DNA of 64,000 bases from Mesostigma viride. Lineage: Eukaryota > Streptophyta > Mesostigmatophyceae > Mesostigmatales > Mesostigmataceae. Positions within the stretch are counted from its first letter, which is position 1. Every line of letters begins with the position of its first letter. Below are positions 32,541 to 44,019 of this stretch, piece by piece. A program made the position numbers and the translations under genes. The notes under the pieces are model-generated. The model ran no database searches. It was not told the DNA's origin and was given only the letters and a program-made list of their open reading frames with translations. Where the stretch lies: the NCBI GenBank assembly GCA_009746045.1, contig RPFO01000256.1, positions 830,429 through 894,428 on the forward strand, in the 5' to 3' direction.

Positions 32541-34812
32541 AGGTAACGGCAAAGGTATATTCCAAACGGCTTATGTGGATGACACAACAAATGTTTGTAT
32601 CTCTTTGCCTGAAGTGCATGCTGTCATGGATAATATCACTACCTATTCTGTTGCCACACAACAACGATGCAATGTGCTCAAGTCCACGGGACTGCATATC
32701 GGCAAAACCACCACCCTACGCTACGCCCTCCCCAACCTGGCTGTGACCTGGGTCAAGCCGGGGGATCACCACCTTTTGCACAATTGTCCCATCGGATGCA
32801 CACCCGAGGGACGCTTGGCTGAACAACGTTCTTTCATGTATGATGAAACCAACCACGTGGGCAAGCTTGCAGGCGTTCTCCTTACCGCAGGGCGCTGGGG
32901 GGCCGTCCACCGCATGAGCCTACGAGGGCGAACCCTGATCGTCAACCAACTGTTGTTCTCTAAGGTCTTGTATTATTGCCAAGCACACCCACCCAATGAT
33001 GCCACCACACAGCTCATCCAACGCCTTGGCAGCAATTTTGTCTGGAAACAGAAAGGCTTAATCTCCCACACGGTACACGGATGGATCAACAGAGAGATGT
33101 CCTTCATGTCATGGGTGCACGGGGGCCTCGGGCTCCACAACATACAATGGCGTCTGTGGTCGCTGTATGCTAAACAAGTGATATCCGTTTTTATGGGAGT
33201 TAACACACACCCTGGCTGCATGCTTGCACGTGAAACGCTAGCCTCTCTTTCCACCCATGCTAGTGGCACCTCGTGGCAACTGGGGGCGGGAATACTGGGC
33301 AGCACCCTTATTTCGTACAAAGGACTCCCATGGTACTGGCAGCGCATATGGACAGGTTACAATAAGCTCAAGCCGGGTCGCCTAGTCTTTCCTACTACTC
33401 GAGAGGAGGTGGCACGGCAGCCACTCTTTTTTAATGACTTAATCACAGACGCTACTAACAAGCCCCTCGGCGCTCTCCACGGACACAACCCGTATGATGG
33501 CTTTCTGCGCGCGTCACCGCCGATTGTCAGGGTGCTGGACCTCTACCTGGGGCACGGCGCTACGTATCGACGGCTCAGCTACGACGAGGTCAGCACTTGG
33601 GTCTCCCACATGCCCTCCCTGCAAGCGTGGCAAACCCTTATAAGTGCGATACCAGCTGCGTGGCATGCATTGATGACTGCCCCACGCAAGCCAATTATAA
33701 CCGGCGACTGGGTTAGCTTCTACGCCGACGGAGTCACGCCTGCGTGCAAGGGTTTAGTCGTGACGGTTCTGCCACATGATGGGCTCCAACTACAACTGCT
33801 GGAAGCTATTTCTGGCCACAATGGGTGTCTGTATCAACTATCCACCTTATATGCGTACACGCCATCTTCCCAGTGTCACCGCATACGCGTAGTCCCATGG
33901 TCTGTGCCAAGATCTTGCATGATCCAGCCGGACCCATTATCCCCGGTTGAGAGCATTACATGGCTACACGTGGGCAACACACGGCTCGATCTACTACATC
34001 TGGACCCGGTTGAATTTGGATGGGTCTTAACCAAGGGGGACATCAGAACCAGCAAATGTATCTTTGAGTACACCGCAGATTGGGGTTATGATATCTTGTT
34101 GCATACGTACCATCAGCCCCATCCGGGCCGAGCCCGCTGGGGAATACATTGGCCGGGCTACACTTGGGTTAAGATGATTACCCTGGCGGTAGACCACCCT
34201 CTCGTGGACCGCAGGGCCACTGATGTACAACATCTTTTGATGCATAGGGCGATAGGGGTCTGCGCTACGCTCCACGAGCGTTTTGGTCATGATGCATCAT
34301 GCCTGTGCACGCACCCTAGTGAAACCATTGAGCACAGGTTCCTTTTCTGTAATCTCCCAGGGGTTTGGACGTGGCTCATTAACATCTGGGCCGCATGGAC
34401 GGCATCGCCACCCAATCTCCCAATTAGCGTGCGTACCATCATTTTCGGTATTGCTGGCACACCAGGGACCGAGCTTTCAGTTTCCCAAGCAGAATGGATA
34501 TGGCTACGCACTACTATGCTATACGCGATCTGGACCATACGCAACGAGACAGTCTTTAATGTCCGCGAGGAGTATACCCGCGGCGGCGTAGTCCGGCGCT
34601 TTATATACCTATGGAATGCGGCTATGCGCCGCTACTGGCTGTTAGCTCAGGAACAACACAGGGTGTGGGACCCAGGGCCCAATAACGACAAGCCCAGCCC
34701 GCTCCAGCTTTTTCATGATCTACTGGGCCGTAATCAGGTATTCACCAGTATGCCTCATGGCGACATTACTCAGGTCCAATGGCTTCCCTGGTCTAATAAC
34801 GCGCCCTATTAG
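32541..34812 (+). CDS. LINE ORF2 C-terminal part: RT palm to zinc region (partial)
   Basis: The apparent ATG at 32530 lies in the target duplication; element-derived codons begin at 32541. RT motif C is Y-V-D-D near the very start, so fingers and most of the palm are lost, as is the endonuclease. The RT thumb and connection follow. A zf-RVT-like segment lies at about 34248-34365 (R-A-I-G-V-C...H-E-R-F-G...C...C...E-T-I-E-H-R-F-L-F-C). The C-terminal ~140 residues include a Trp-rich helix (Y-A-I-W-T-I-R-N-E). The remaining frame is open with no stops, so insertion is recent, but the protein is not a complete ORF2. Confidence 0.85.
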
Positions 34813-34932
34813 CCTTTCACCTGTCACCGCCACACGTGTGTGTGCCCACCTTAATTAGGATTCGCTGATACTCATTTCCTCTCTCACCTCTTTGGTCCAT
34901 AATTGGCTAATAAAATATACCCATTTCCCCGA
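32541..34932 (+). mobile_element. 5'-truncated LINE (non-LTR retrotransposon)
   Basis: 2392 bp flanked by a perfect 16-bp duplication, typical of target-primed reverse transcription. The 5' truncation falls inside RT. There is no poly(A) tail; AATAAAA lies about 25 bp before the 3' edge. Confidence 0.88.
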
Positions 34933-34948
34933 AAAATATGGCTAATCC
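34933..34948 (+). repeat. LINE target-site duplication, right copy
   Basis: Exact match to 32525-32540. Confidence 0.9.
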
Positions 34949-35479
34949 GGCGGGCGACAGGCGAAAAAATTAAGCCGATGGTTAAAAGTGATGTTCTATT
35001 ATGATGTTTCATAGCAAGATCTGCACTATTTGCAAATTCGCTGCCTTTGTTGGTACAGATTTGCACGGGGGTCTCATCCAACAATTTGGCCGCGATGAAT
35101 AATCTAGCATGTGTGCCTGCGACGGTAGAACTCGATATTCGTGGGTTATTTTGATGCAGCAAGAGCCGTTTAGTAACGGACACCATGAAAATAACCTAAG
35201 CATCTTCGATCTGCGGCCATTTCCTGTCATTTCTAAAATGATTTCGTTCAGGCCTGCGCGATCCGCGGTTAATCCATCCATGGCTGGCTGGCTTTTCTTG
35301 CGCGCCTGGGTAGGAAATAATGCCGGCCGTGGTACGTTGATTTGCCGCATGTCACCGCCCAGTCTGTTTGCGCTCTTAATGAACCTGGCATGAAACTTTT
35401 TGCGCCGTTTCTGGGTTTTTCTTGCTATTTTGTTCTCCACTTGTTGCAGTTGTGCTATCAGATTTTCCGCAGCTTTCAA

Positions 35480-36850
35480 TGGTTTTCCTTACGCTGCGTA
35501 TGCCATGCTTCCTAAAGCTACCCAGAATTGATCGGGCAGTTATCTGGCTTTGCTACGCTTCCTGTATGGAGGTTTTCACACGGTAGACATTCTATATTGC
35601 GTAGTCAAGGACCCTAGCTGCCTGGGAGCGGCATCACCGTTGCAAGGAGCTGGCGAGCTCATAGACGCCTGTCATGCTCTTCAGCCTGCTGGAAAACAAG
35701 GTTGTTGTATGGAAGGTGAGAATATGTGAGTTACTTATTATCACATCCCCACCTGTTTAGCCATGTTTAACATGTTGGCCCCTTGCTGGCCCACTGCACG
35801 GTCCCCTAGTTATTGCTGGCCTTTTTACCATATATAATTACTTGCATCAAAGTGAAGGCACCCAAGTAAACATAACCAATATAAAGCCACATATATACAG
35901 TTATACACATACACACAATTATGCATGCGCACGTTTACATTCTCAGTATTACATGCAATATATCGATCGTGTCCACAATATCCACCGTATAGAGTATAGC
36001 CGAGGGTAGGGCAACCTTGGATTATGTCCAAAACAGTGTTAAAAACATGTGGATTGATGGTGGGTGTCTTAAAATGTGTAAAATCAGAGTATTCTGAGTG
36101 TGTCCGTACGAAAACGTATAATACCGTATTATACCGTATTATACCGTATTATACATTATACTCCACCGTGACCGTATAACGCGTATAACGTACGATTGCA
36201 CTCTGGTTGTATCGTCGTCTACGACTTGTTTTCGTAAGTAAAGTGCCTGTGACGCGTGTGTTATTTTGTTTTGTGCTGAGAGCATTGATTTTATGCAAGT
36301 GTTTACGTCCTTTGTGTCGAGTTCGGCTGTGCATTTCGGCATAGCCTGTAATGTCGGACGTAAATCACGTAATGTTTACTCTCGGGCACTGATTTGTGAA
36401 TCGTGACCAATTAGTGATCGTTACTTGTGTAATTCGCCTTTGTGGCGGTAATGTTTTGCACGTCCTGTTTTCTTTGCTATGAAGCGCGCTTATCTGTTAT
36501 GGCCACTGTGTTTTGTGTTGAAGGTTGTATTGTACCTTGTTTGTGCGGCGTTTGTTGCCAATATGTTTGTTTGCTCACCCCGTTTAAATATTCAGTTGCC
36601 GTAAAACGTGGTGTTGGTGTCATTAATTTTGTGAGATGGCGTATGTCATGTTGCTCCGTGTGTGTACAGCACGTACTGTTGCCGTTGCTCTAACTCTATA
36701 CCGTTTGGGTTAGCTCATAGGGACCTTCTTTGTTGGCATGTGTTGCCGTATTATTATATGTGTGGGACTGTGTGCCCCTATTGTGTCCATGGGCATCCGC
36801 TTTGAGTGAGGGAGGAATGTAGCATCTAGAGCACTTTTTCCAACTAAGGG
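35480..36850. other. AT-rich non-coding DNA
   Basis: No supported ORF. Contains the hairpin cluster at 36112-36190 and T/G-rich sequence afterwards. A purine block gagtgagggaggaa followed by TGTAGC at about 36803 resembles a polypurine tract/LTR junction but has no partner. Confidence 0.4.
36112..36190. repeat. CGTATAATACC cluster, inverted relative to 32205
   Basis: Tandem ATACCGTATT units followed by cgtataacgcgtataacgtacg. The orientation is opposite to the left arm at 32210. Confidence 0.65.
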
Positions 36851-37118
36851 TTGGGTAACAGCCATCCAGGATGGGCAGCTAGTGCGTTGCTGCTATGGTA
36901 GGCCACTCATTCGCGTTGCCGGGGGGGGGGATCAGTGGCGGTAGTGCGGCTCATGACCGCATGTTGGAGCTTCAAGCATTTCACGAGGACGGCATCTTCA
37001 TTTTCAGTTGCACCATGCTAGCAACTGGACGGCATGCTACGAGCATGTGGTTAAGGGGGGTGTTGAGATTCCACCTACCCAGTCATCTTTTGCATTGTGC
37101 CCATGTGGCTAAGGGGGG

Positions 37119-37973
37119 TGTTAGGGATATTATATCCACCTGGCCACAATGTATCCCAGCCTGATTTATTTCTTGTTGGATTTATTCCATATGGACTGGG
37201 AATTTGATAGCTATGATGAGCTAGATGGAACGGGCTCAATGAGCTGATCAATATTCATGTGCCATAGTCCTATACTTGGACATGGATGACTTGTAACCTG
37301 AGTCAGCCTAGTAGCATCACGTATTTGATTGACAAGTGGTGCTATGGCCTAGTGGACAAGTGTTTGGTCCATGAGCTGACAAGTGTTGGAAGCTCATGAT
37401 GACACATGTTATGACTTACATGATGACAAGTGGGTAGACTCATTGTATGACACTTGTCACTCCAAGGAGAAGAGATGTGTCACTTTATTAATCATGTTAT
37501 GTGGCACATTATTATGTAGACACTTGGCATCTAGCTATTATGCCAGCTCATTGGATCATGTCTAGAATGTTCTAAGAATGTTCTAAGAATATGCCAGGAA
37601 TATTCCTGGAATATGCTGAGAATATGCTGGGAATATGCTAGGAATATGCTAGGATGTTTCTACAAGCTTCTGTGATGATGTCATTGCTGATGTCATCCTT
37701 CCTAGCCTAAAAGGTATAAAAGGAAACTGCCCCCTAAGGGCAGGAACCTCCATTTAACCTCTATTGAACCTCCATTTAACCTCTATTGAACCTCCATTTC
37801 ACCTCTATTGAACCTCTATTCCTAACCTCTAAGCCTATGAAATAAAACTCTTTTTCTGGTCTCTCTTCCATTGTCTTCAAGCTCAGTCTTTCATCACCTG
37901 CAAGGTGAAAGGGTAGCAAGGCCAAGCACAAGGCATTGTGTAAAACCCATTAGTTTCCTCTACCTTTCCAACA
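37119..37973 (+). repeat. Ty1/copia LTR (solo or 3' LTR)
   Basis: Starts TGTTAGGGATATTATATCC directly after the purine run aagggggg (37111-37118). The end is placed at ...ccaaca by the usual CA terminus and is approximate. A TATA box (ggtataaaagg, about 37711) and a poly(A) signal AATAAA (about 37841) define U3/R/U5. The first ~100 bp match the split minus-strand copy at 20822/28473-28553. No primer site follows and no pol precedes, so it is solo or truncated. Confidence 0.8.
37565..37815 (+). repeat. Short tandem repeats inside the copia LTR
   Basis: About eight copies of an 11-bp-like unit (gaatatgctag / gaatgttctaa) at 37565-37650. Then about four copies of a 22-bp unit (acctccatttaacctctatt) at 37745-37815, just downstream of the TATA box. 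Confidence 0.8.
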
Positions 37974-38415
37974 TGCTGGCAAATGGTTGCTGCTGAAATG
38001 TAAGGATTATTACCAGCCTGCTGCTATTTTCATGTGCAACGCAAGCTTCCAGCCGAGTTAGTACCGTGGACATCTACATGCATAATAAGGGCCGGGCTGT
38101 GCTTATATAGGGTTTAAAATAGTTTAGGGTTTGGGGTTGGGATGTGTGATTTTGGATCTCAGAATGGCCCCCGTGGCCCACCTCTATCGGGTGTGTTCCA
38201 GGGCATACATGCAAGGTGGCGATCCCAAACCTGGCCCATTGACAGCCCACCCTGTAGACGTTATGCATATTGTAAGGCACCATGAGGAGGTTACGAGGTG
38301 AGTGTCCTGGGGCAACGTGCACTAAGTTCAAGAATCAATGAGCCTAGCTCACTGCATGTACTGTTTGCAAGGATTGATACATCGCCCCGTTCGCCATGCA
38401 TCGCTGTTTTCGCAG
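37974..38415. other. Flank and probable intron before the BAH-like exon
   Basis: A donor-like GAG|GTGAGT at 38298 and the acceptor ctgttttcgcag at 38415 suggest an intron 38298-38415. No upstream exon could be identified. Confidence 0.4.
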
Positions 38416-39320
38416 GGGAGAGACAGCACGCGTTGGATAATATACTCAAGGGGCTCGAGGACCCAGAGAAGTTCTTGACTCCACAGGCGCGTGAAGCACT
38501 GCTATCAAGCCCAGCTGCCAAGTACTTGTTCAAGAGTGGAGGTGTGCATGAGGACTGGCTCTCCGGCCAAAGCGGCACGGGTACACTGGGGGTGGCATTG
38601 GCGGACGGGGCTGCGTACCCTACAGTTGAACACACCGAGGGACGTGCTGGGGGACGGGTAAGGACATGTTTTGGCGGCATCCCCAAGCTTCTGATCCGCA
38701 GCACACGCAACGGTACTGATGGGGTCATCGAGTGGGAGCACGTGCAGCATGGTTTGACGCCGGCTATTGTCTTGCATCGCTCCAAGGAGTATTTTCCCGA
38801 GGAGGCGGAGACGTGGAATGAGTTGAAGACCCCGGGTGTGCGGCTATGGCGCAAGGCTGTCACATACAAGGCGACCGTGGCGGTGGGGCATACTTATGCT
38901 TACAGGCCGCAGGACTACAGAGTCGGTGCCGCGGAGGATCTGCGTCGGTACGTGCTTGCTGATGACGCTGGAGAGCATTGGATATGTGAAGTCACAGCTG
39001 TAGTGTCAGTGGAAGGGAATGATGGCAAATCCTATTTGTGGATCGTGCCCACGTGGTACGAAGAACTGGGCAAGTTTAGCAGACGCCAGCAACTGCCCTT
39101 GTTCGAGAAGGCTGCCGAACCGGTAGCCGGTGATCTCTTCCCTATTTATCGTGTCACGGCTGCTGTGACGATGGTCCGCCAATGCAACTGGACTGTCCAC
39201 GACCCCAGGTGCACCACATCTGCAATCCCCATGAGAAAGGGGGATCGCAAGAAGGAAGGAAACAGGGAACTGATCCATAACGCAGGGAACCGGGTGTACG
39301 GCCTTGATGATTACAAGTGA
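38416..39320 (+). CDS. Hypothetical protein with BAH-like region
   Basis: Main exon of about 300 codons, ending at TGA 39318-39320 in this frame. The upstream in-frame GTG at 38298 overlaps the donor and is not a credible start. The middle (about 38935-39130) has a pattern like a bromo-adjacent homology domain: G-E-H-W-I-C-E-V-T-A, then Y-L-W-I-V-P-T-W-Y, then a charged stretch ending in L-F-P-I-Y-R-V. A Cys/His-containing tail follows. BAH domains bind chromatin; this is a by-eye resemblance only. A neighbouring frame stays open past the stop (F-F-K-S-R-Q-Q-G-L-L-L-R), hinting at a frameshift or alternative splice. Confidence in coding is moderate, in function low. Confidence 0.5.
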
Positions 39321-39459
39321 CCGGGACACCCCTCCTTTCTTCAAGTCTCGTCAACAGGGTCTGCTGCTTCGTCATGGTGGCTACAAGATGTGATGTAAGA
39401 ACTTGCATGCATGACATGCAGGCGAGGACATGTCATGTGGATTGTTTCTTCACTTACAG

Positions 39460-39650
39460 GCAGCCGACCTATAGTGGTCCCAGCCCTGGTTGAACAACAC
39501 ATTTCCTCCCTCGCTCTTGCTTGGACTGCCATGCAGGACAAGATGAGGTGGCAGACCATTGTCAAGGCCCACACGTCAGCCCCCGTGGGCAAGCCCCCCA
39601 ACCCCACCCCAGGCGGAAGTGGCGCTTTGCTGATGTTGAGTGAGCCCTGA
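39460..39650 (+). CDS. Possible last exon of the BAH-like gene
   Basis: Acceptor ttcttcacttacag ends at 39459. The open frame then ends at TGA 39650 with a Pro/Gly-rich tail. GTAAGA at 39394 could be the donor of the preceding exon, but the frame between the two exons is not clean. Confidence 0.35.
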
Positions 39651-40735
39651 TTTTTTAGATTAGCTTAGAGTTAGCTTAGTTAGGTTTCGTGGCTTCGCTC
39701 ACGCCCACCCATCAGCATGCTAGCGAATACGTGCTACATGATGTCCCAACGGAGTCATATTCTAATTTAATGTAATTTACTGCCAGCACATGCTGTCCAC
39801 AAGAGCTCGTGATAATCCGGACCAATAAGTTGTGTGGGTGCAATAAGACCCATGTGAGCATATGATACCAAGGAGCGTGGGCAAGTGTTCTGATAATAGC
39901 CAGGACGTACATGCATGCACTGATTTACGAAAGTTACCCAATTAATTAATGAATTAATTAAACTCGTGCTCCTGTTGGGCCGGGAGTCACGGAGCATTAA
40001 CCCCGAGGTGTGGATGGAGGGATGGGTGCACGCAATCCTACCGGTCTAAGCTATCTATACAGGCTATCGACGCAAACAGTCGTATGGTATATCTATGGTG
40101 CTGGCGACCCTAGCGATCTAATTGTCTAGCATGCCTCCCATGTTTGCAAACACGCTCCTTCCCCACTGCAGGGGGGGTGTTAAGTCCTCGATGACCTCGG
40201 CCCTCTTGGCCTTGTCCTGACTTACTCAATATCTCTGGCTTGGCCAGCATACCATTGACAATGAATGGAGCCTTAAGATCTTGAAGCCAGTTGGAAATCA
40301 CCAACTGCCACAACGCCAGAAACTTGTGAACATTGCCAACGTGCATTGAGCTAGCTCAATGCACGGGGTAGAAGTTGGCAAGGTCGGCGGTGAGGGTCCA
40401 CGTCTTGGCCCTGCACGTAAGAACAGGGAGGCAGTGATACAAGCTAGGGTGCTAGCTCCCTCGTTGTACGTGTACATGGATGAATTATAACAAAAAAAAA
40501 TGACTTATGTGCCTCGCCCCTGCCGTGAACGAGTGATTAATTAATTAGTAACATAACTCCGCTGGGAGAATATGTAGCACATAGCCCTGAGAAGGGGCAT
40601 ATGGCTTTTAATACACTCTGGGCTACTTCCTGCAGGTGGGGGAATGTAAACTGCCACCTACTCGGGCACACACCACATGCACGAGTAGCATATGTCCTTC
40701 CACTTAAGATGAATATGGGGTAATCATTCTGTACA
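39651..40735. other. Intergenic, nothing recognised
   Basis: A/T-rich block with attaattaat repeats near 39940-39965 and 40530. The segment ctcgtgctcctgttgggccg.. at about 39963 resembles one in the foldback element at 50630 and may be a shared transposon remnant. Confidence 0.4.
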
Positions 40736-40916
40736 GATGTAAGCAATCTTTCTACACACCTCATGGAGAACTGGGTCTGTTGACTTGCGGACAAAGCACT
40801 TGGGCGACCTCCTGAACAGGTCGTCCACCATGACCAAGAAAGCATAAACATCGTGCCCTGGCCGAGCTTGTAGCGTTCCCCTCAAGGCCTAAAGTTGCAC
40901 TTGGGATGCAACACGG
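40736..40916 (-). pseudogene. Partial tandem duplicate of the kinase C-terminal region
   Basis: Near copy of about 41040-41205 (shared block around cttgcggacaaagcacttgg), placed about 300 bp further on in the gene's direction. Encodes the H-D-V-Y-A-F-L-V-M-V-D-D-L-F segment and then falls into stops. Confidence 0.7.
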
Positions 40917-41714
40917 TTACTGCTTGGGGTAAGCATCGGGCATGAATATGCGGGCTTTGTGGAACATGTCCGCCAGCCCGCCCATGTCAGGTAACACAAT
41001 ATCATGCTTGTATTGTTGTCGAAAAGCAATCTTCCTACACAGCTCCCACAGAATTACTGGGTCCGTTGACTTGCGGACAAAGCACTTGGGCGACCTCCTG
41101 AACAGGTCGTCCACCATGACCAAGAAAGCATAAACATCGTGCTCTGGCCGAGCTTGTATCATTCCCCTCAAGGCCTTTGCACTTGGATGCAACACCGTGG
41201 CCGGGTGCCACCGGGACTGCCCCGGCACACGCATGGGCGCCATCTCGTTCACTCTGGTTGCCTGGCCCAGGTCTCCAATGTAGATGGTTGGCTCCGCCGT
41301 GCCCTCCTCAACCTTGCTTGTACAAAAAGTTGTCACGCTTAAGATCATTATGAATGATTCCAACCGAGTGCAAATTGGATAAAACTTTGGCGCACTTCGC
41401 CAAGATGGGAGGCGTGCGCACATCAAAGGGACGGTTGTATTCGGAGGCATCACGGGCAGCCTTCAAGTCACCCGTCACCATCTCCATGACTATGCCACCT
41501 ACAGTCTCAACTGGGGCCCACAATCCTGCGACACGTGGACAGGTGCCCTCTCGACGCCCCGCAATGGTCATGAGAGCAGCTTCCCTGGCCACTCCAGCAC
41601 TCAGATCCACAATTACCTGCTGTATGTGCACGAGGTTTGTGGCGCGCGGGATCTTTGCCACTTTCACGACCAGAGGATGGTCAAAGCCAGGTAAAGTGGA
41701 CTTGACAAGGTGCA
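40917..41714 (-). pseudogene. Protein-kinase-like gene, frameshifted
   Basis: Reading on the minus strand from 41714: V-V-K-V-A-K carries the likely ATP-anchoring Lys, R-E-A-A the helix C Glu, then a hinge (M-E-M-V-T-G-D-L). The catalytic loop is H-N-D-L-K-R-D-N (canonical H-R-D-L-K-x-x-N, with N for R). One extra base near 41310 shifts the frame; it then continues with G-D-L-G-Q-A in place of D-F-G, an activation segment, and helix F-like H-D-V-Y-A-F-L. No glycine loop is visible because the frame runs straight into an LTR at 41715. Resembles a eukaryotic protein kinase fold; substrate unknown. The stop is at 40917. Confidence 0.6.
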
Positions 41715-42367
41715 TGTTACGTCCTAAACTTCTACCTCCACCTCTACCTCTACCTGACCTAACCCAACCTAAATTAGTCAGGCCACCTCTACTCAATCCC
41801 CTAGCGAAAGACGAACGAGACGGAGCTGATCTAAATGCATTCACGTATGTGTTGCTATAATACGCCATACAACCATTTACCCGAACCCGTTTATTCCAGG
41901 AATAGAGGAAGGAAACACACTACACTGCCGTGACCCAAGCCTATATGTGTTAATTCATTTAACACATGCCGAGTGACCACACGAGGGGTAGAACGTGCAT
42001 AAATGGTCACCAACGGTCCAGCATGCTCGGGCCGACCTGGCCCTCGCCTACAGATGCACAGATGCACGCTGGTCCACTACATTCTACCCAAAGGATAAGG
42101 ACCACTAATAAAGTACGCGGCGCGACGCCCAAAAGCACCCAATGCACCACAGTACTGTTACGAGGACAACAGTGTCCCAGTTGGAACTACACGTAAACCT
42201 AGGAACGACCGAGGCAAAAGACCCAATTTACGTCCGTAACTACAACGAATTGTTACGCGACGTAACACCTCCCCCCCCACAAAGGTAGGGAGCCCTCTCC
42301 CTACGTACAGGGAGGAAACCAAGGGGTAGGAAAACCTAATGCACCCAGCACATACCAACACAATCAG
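41715..42367 (-). mobile_element. Ty3 LTR remnant with short internal piece
   Basis: On the minus strand the LTR is 42267 to 41715 (553 bp, TGTTACG...CGTAACA). It is preceded by the polypurine tract (42268-42279) and about 90 bp of 3' UTR, ending near 42367. It is closest to copies A and B. The rest of the element is deleted. Its conserved peptide ORF (ATG at 41868) runs in frame through the LTR end into the kinase-like gene. Confidence 0.9.
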
Positions 42368-43804
42368 TTAACGTTTTTACCAAACGCAATGTGTAGGATA
42401 TAGTTGCAATGCAGCAATGTGTGAATATGGTTGGAAACGGAGCTTTGTTAAAATTGGATAATGTTACAGCGCTCACACACTTGAGGCTTGTACACGCGTT
42501 TGCCAAGTCAAGGCAACACACGTGAGGCGGGCTCGCAAGAGATGCCCAATTGGCACTGGCCTATTCTTTATATACTTGTGCACTGTGCTTGCTAGTCCTG
42601 AGCAGCCTAGGAGGCCTGCTCAGTAATAACACTCCCGGTACAGTATTCACTACCTGTACAGCGCCCAGTTCCTATACAGTAGGCCTGCCATACAGGTACA
42701 GTGACCACAGAGCACAGTCCACAGTGACTATTGCATCTGCACCTAGGACTAAGCCTGCGGTACCAACAGACCACAGGTTAAGGTTCCTATTTCCTGCGTA
42801 CGACGTATTAATCCAATACCGTCGTAGGTTTAGCACCTAATTCCTGTCAGCCCAGGAATTACTGTCGACCCCATATGTCGTCGGCAAATATTCACGTCCG
42901 ACTTAGAAGAACAGCCGGCTCGCGCTCGCGCGCGACCGGGAAGTCGGAACGCCATAACTTTCTTGATACTTGTCGGAATGAACTCGTTCCGGTGCCGCTG
43001 GAATCGCAGAGATATGCCGAATCAGGTACACACCAACGCGCTTGGCGTTAACTCCAATCCTTTCTTTTCTTGAGCTGTAGCAGCTCACACAAGTCTACAT
43101 ACAAACACACACAATGGGTACTGGACATCCTCCCCGACTACAAGTCACAACCCGCTGGGCATGACAGTCAGCTTGGATTCCTTATTATATGTACATAGCA
43201 CCCATACTGGTTCAGGAGCACAAACAAATTACAATGAGTCCCTATCCCTTCACGGGAGGCTCGTTGTGTTACCCATGTACAAGAGGTTGGCCAACTGTGG
43301 CAGCCCATAGGTGTTCAGCTAAGAACTTGAGAAGTATGTACAACCTTCAGGACCTTAGGCGAAACCCCACAGATCACCCACAACAGCTCATCAGAAAACA
43401 TTGCTGACCCCCAGACGGGAGTCGGCGCCGGTCTGCTGCCCCTTATCGAACCAGACACAACATCTACGCGAAGCACATGCAAAACATAAGCTCCTATACT
43501 CATTCCAACCGTGGAAAATCAGGGGACCTGTCGCCACCTCACCAGCATGGTGGATGGGTCAGCCAGTCCGTGAAACTCCGCCTTAAGACGGCACCAGGGA
43601 ATCGAACCCCGCCCACAAACCACAGATCTGGGGAAACCTCATGCAGACTGAGATGAAAACCCCAGATAGACATCTCTCCATCAGAGACAATGTCAGACAT
43701 TCCCACACCAGAGACATGTCTCACCCCTCAAGGTGTGCTCAGGATTATGTACAATCAAGCTCCCAGCCTGATATCCAGAGACTTAAGCACCCAGCTCTCA
43801 GCTT
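42368..43804. other. Probable copia 3' end/LTR region (minus), no genes
   Basis: On the minus strand the sequence after the RNase H stop has a purine-rich run (ccttgaggggtgagaca) then TGTCTCTGG near 43720, which could be a 3' LTR start. No partner LTR is available to prove it. Nothing else recognised. Confidence 0.35.
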
Positions 43805-44019
43805 TTAGACAGATAGACCGACTTGACAGTCAGCATTCATGAGCTTCCTCAGTACATTGTACTGGGCTGGGGCCTTGTGTGGCAGCTTTGTCAATGCATC
43901 AGCAGGGTTCTCCTCGCCAGGGATATGCTTCAAGTCAACCAAACTGGCCAACTCCTTCAGCAACAAATAATCCAGGTCCCGGCTTCTGGCCAGCTGCTTG
44001 TGAACAAACTGGACCATAC
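43805..44019 (-). pseudogene. Copia RNase H C-terminus, split by copy C
   Basis: Minus-strand frame with L-K-H-I-P-G-E-E-N-P-A-D-A-L-T-K, the classic copia RNase H ending. The upstream half continues in the same frame at 60235-60330 (T-D-S motif), on the far side of copy C. A stop upstream of that half suggests the copia element was already degenerate or truncated. Confidence 0.8.

Larger units (their letters stand above)
32413..35479 (-). pseudogene. Older minus-strand ORF split by the LINE
   Basis: Minus-strand frames right of the LINE (34949-35479, with a frame change near 35190) and left of it (32540-32413) join in the same frame across the duplicated target site (I-S-H-I in both). The right part includes a Lys/Arg-rich N-terminal helix (Q-Q-V-E-N-K-I-A-R-K-T-Q-K-R-R-K-K). 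I do not recognise the family. Confidence 0.4.

Noticed and set aside
36803-36860. A second LTR start (TGTAGC after a purine run)
   Set aside because: No matching LTR end or partner found; left as unproven.
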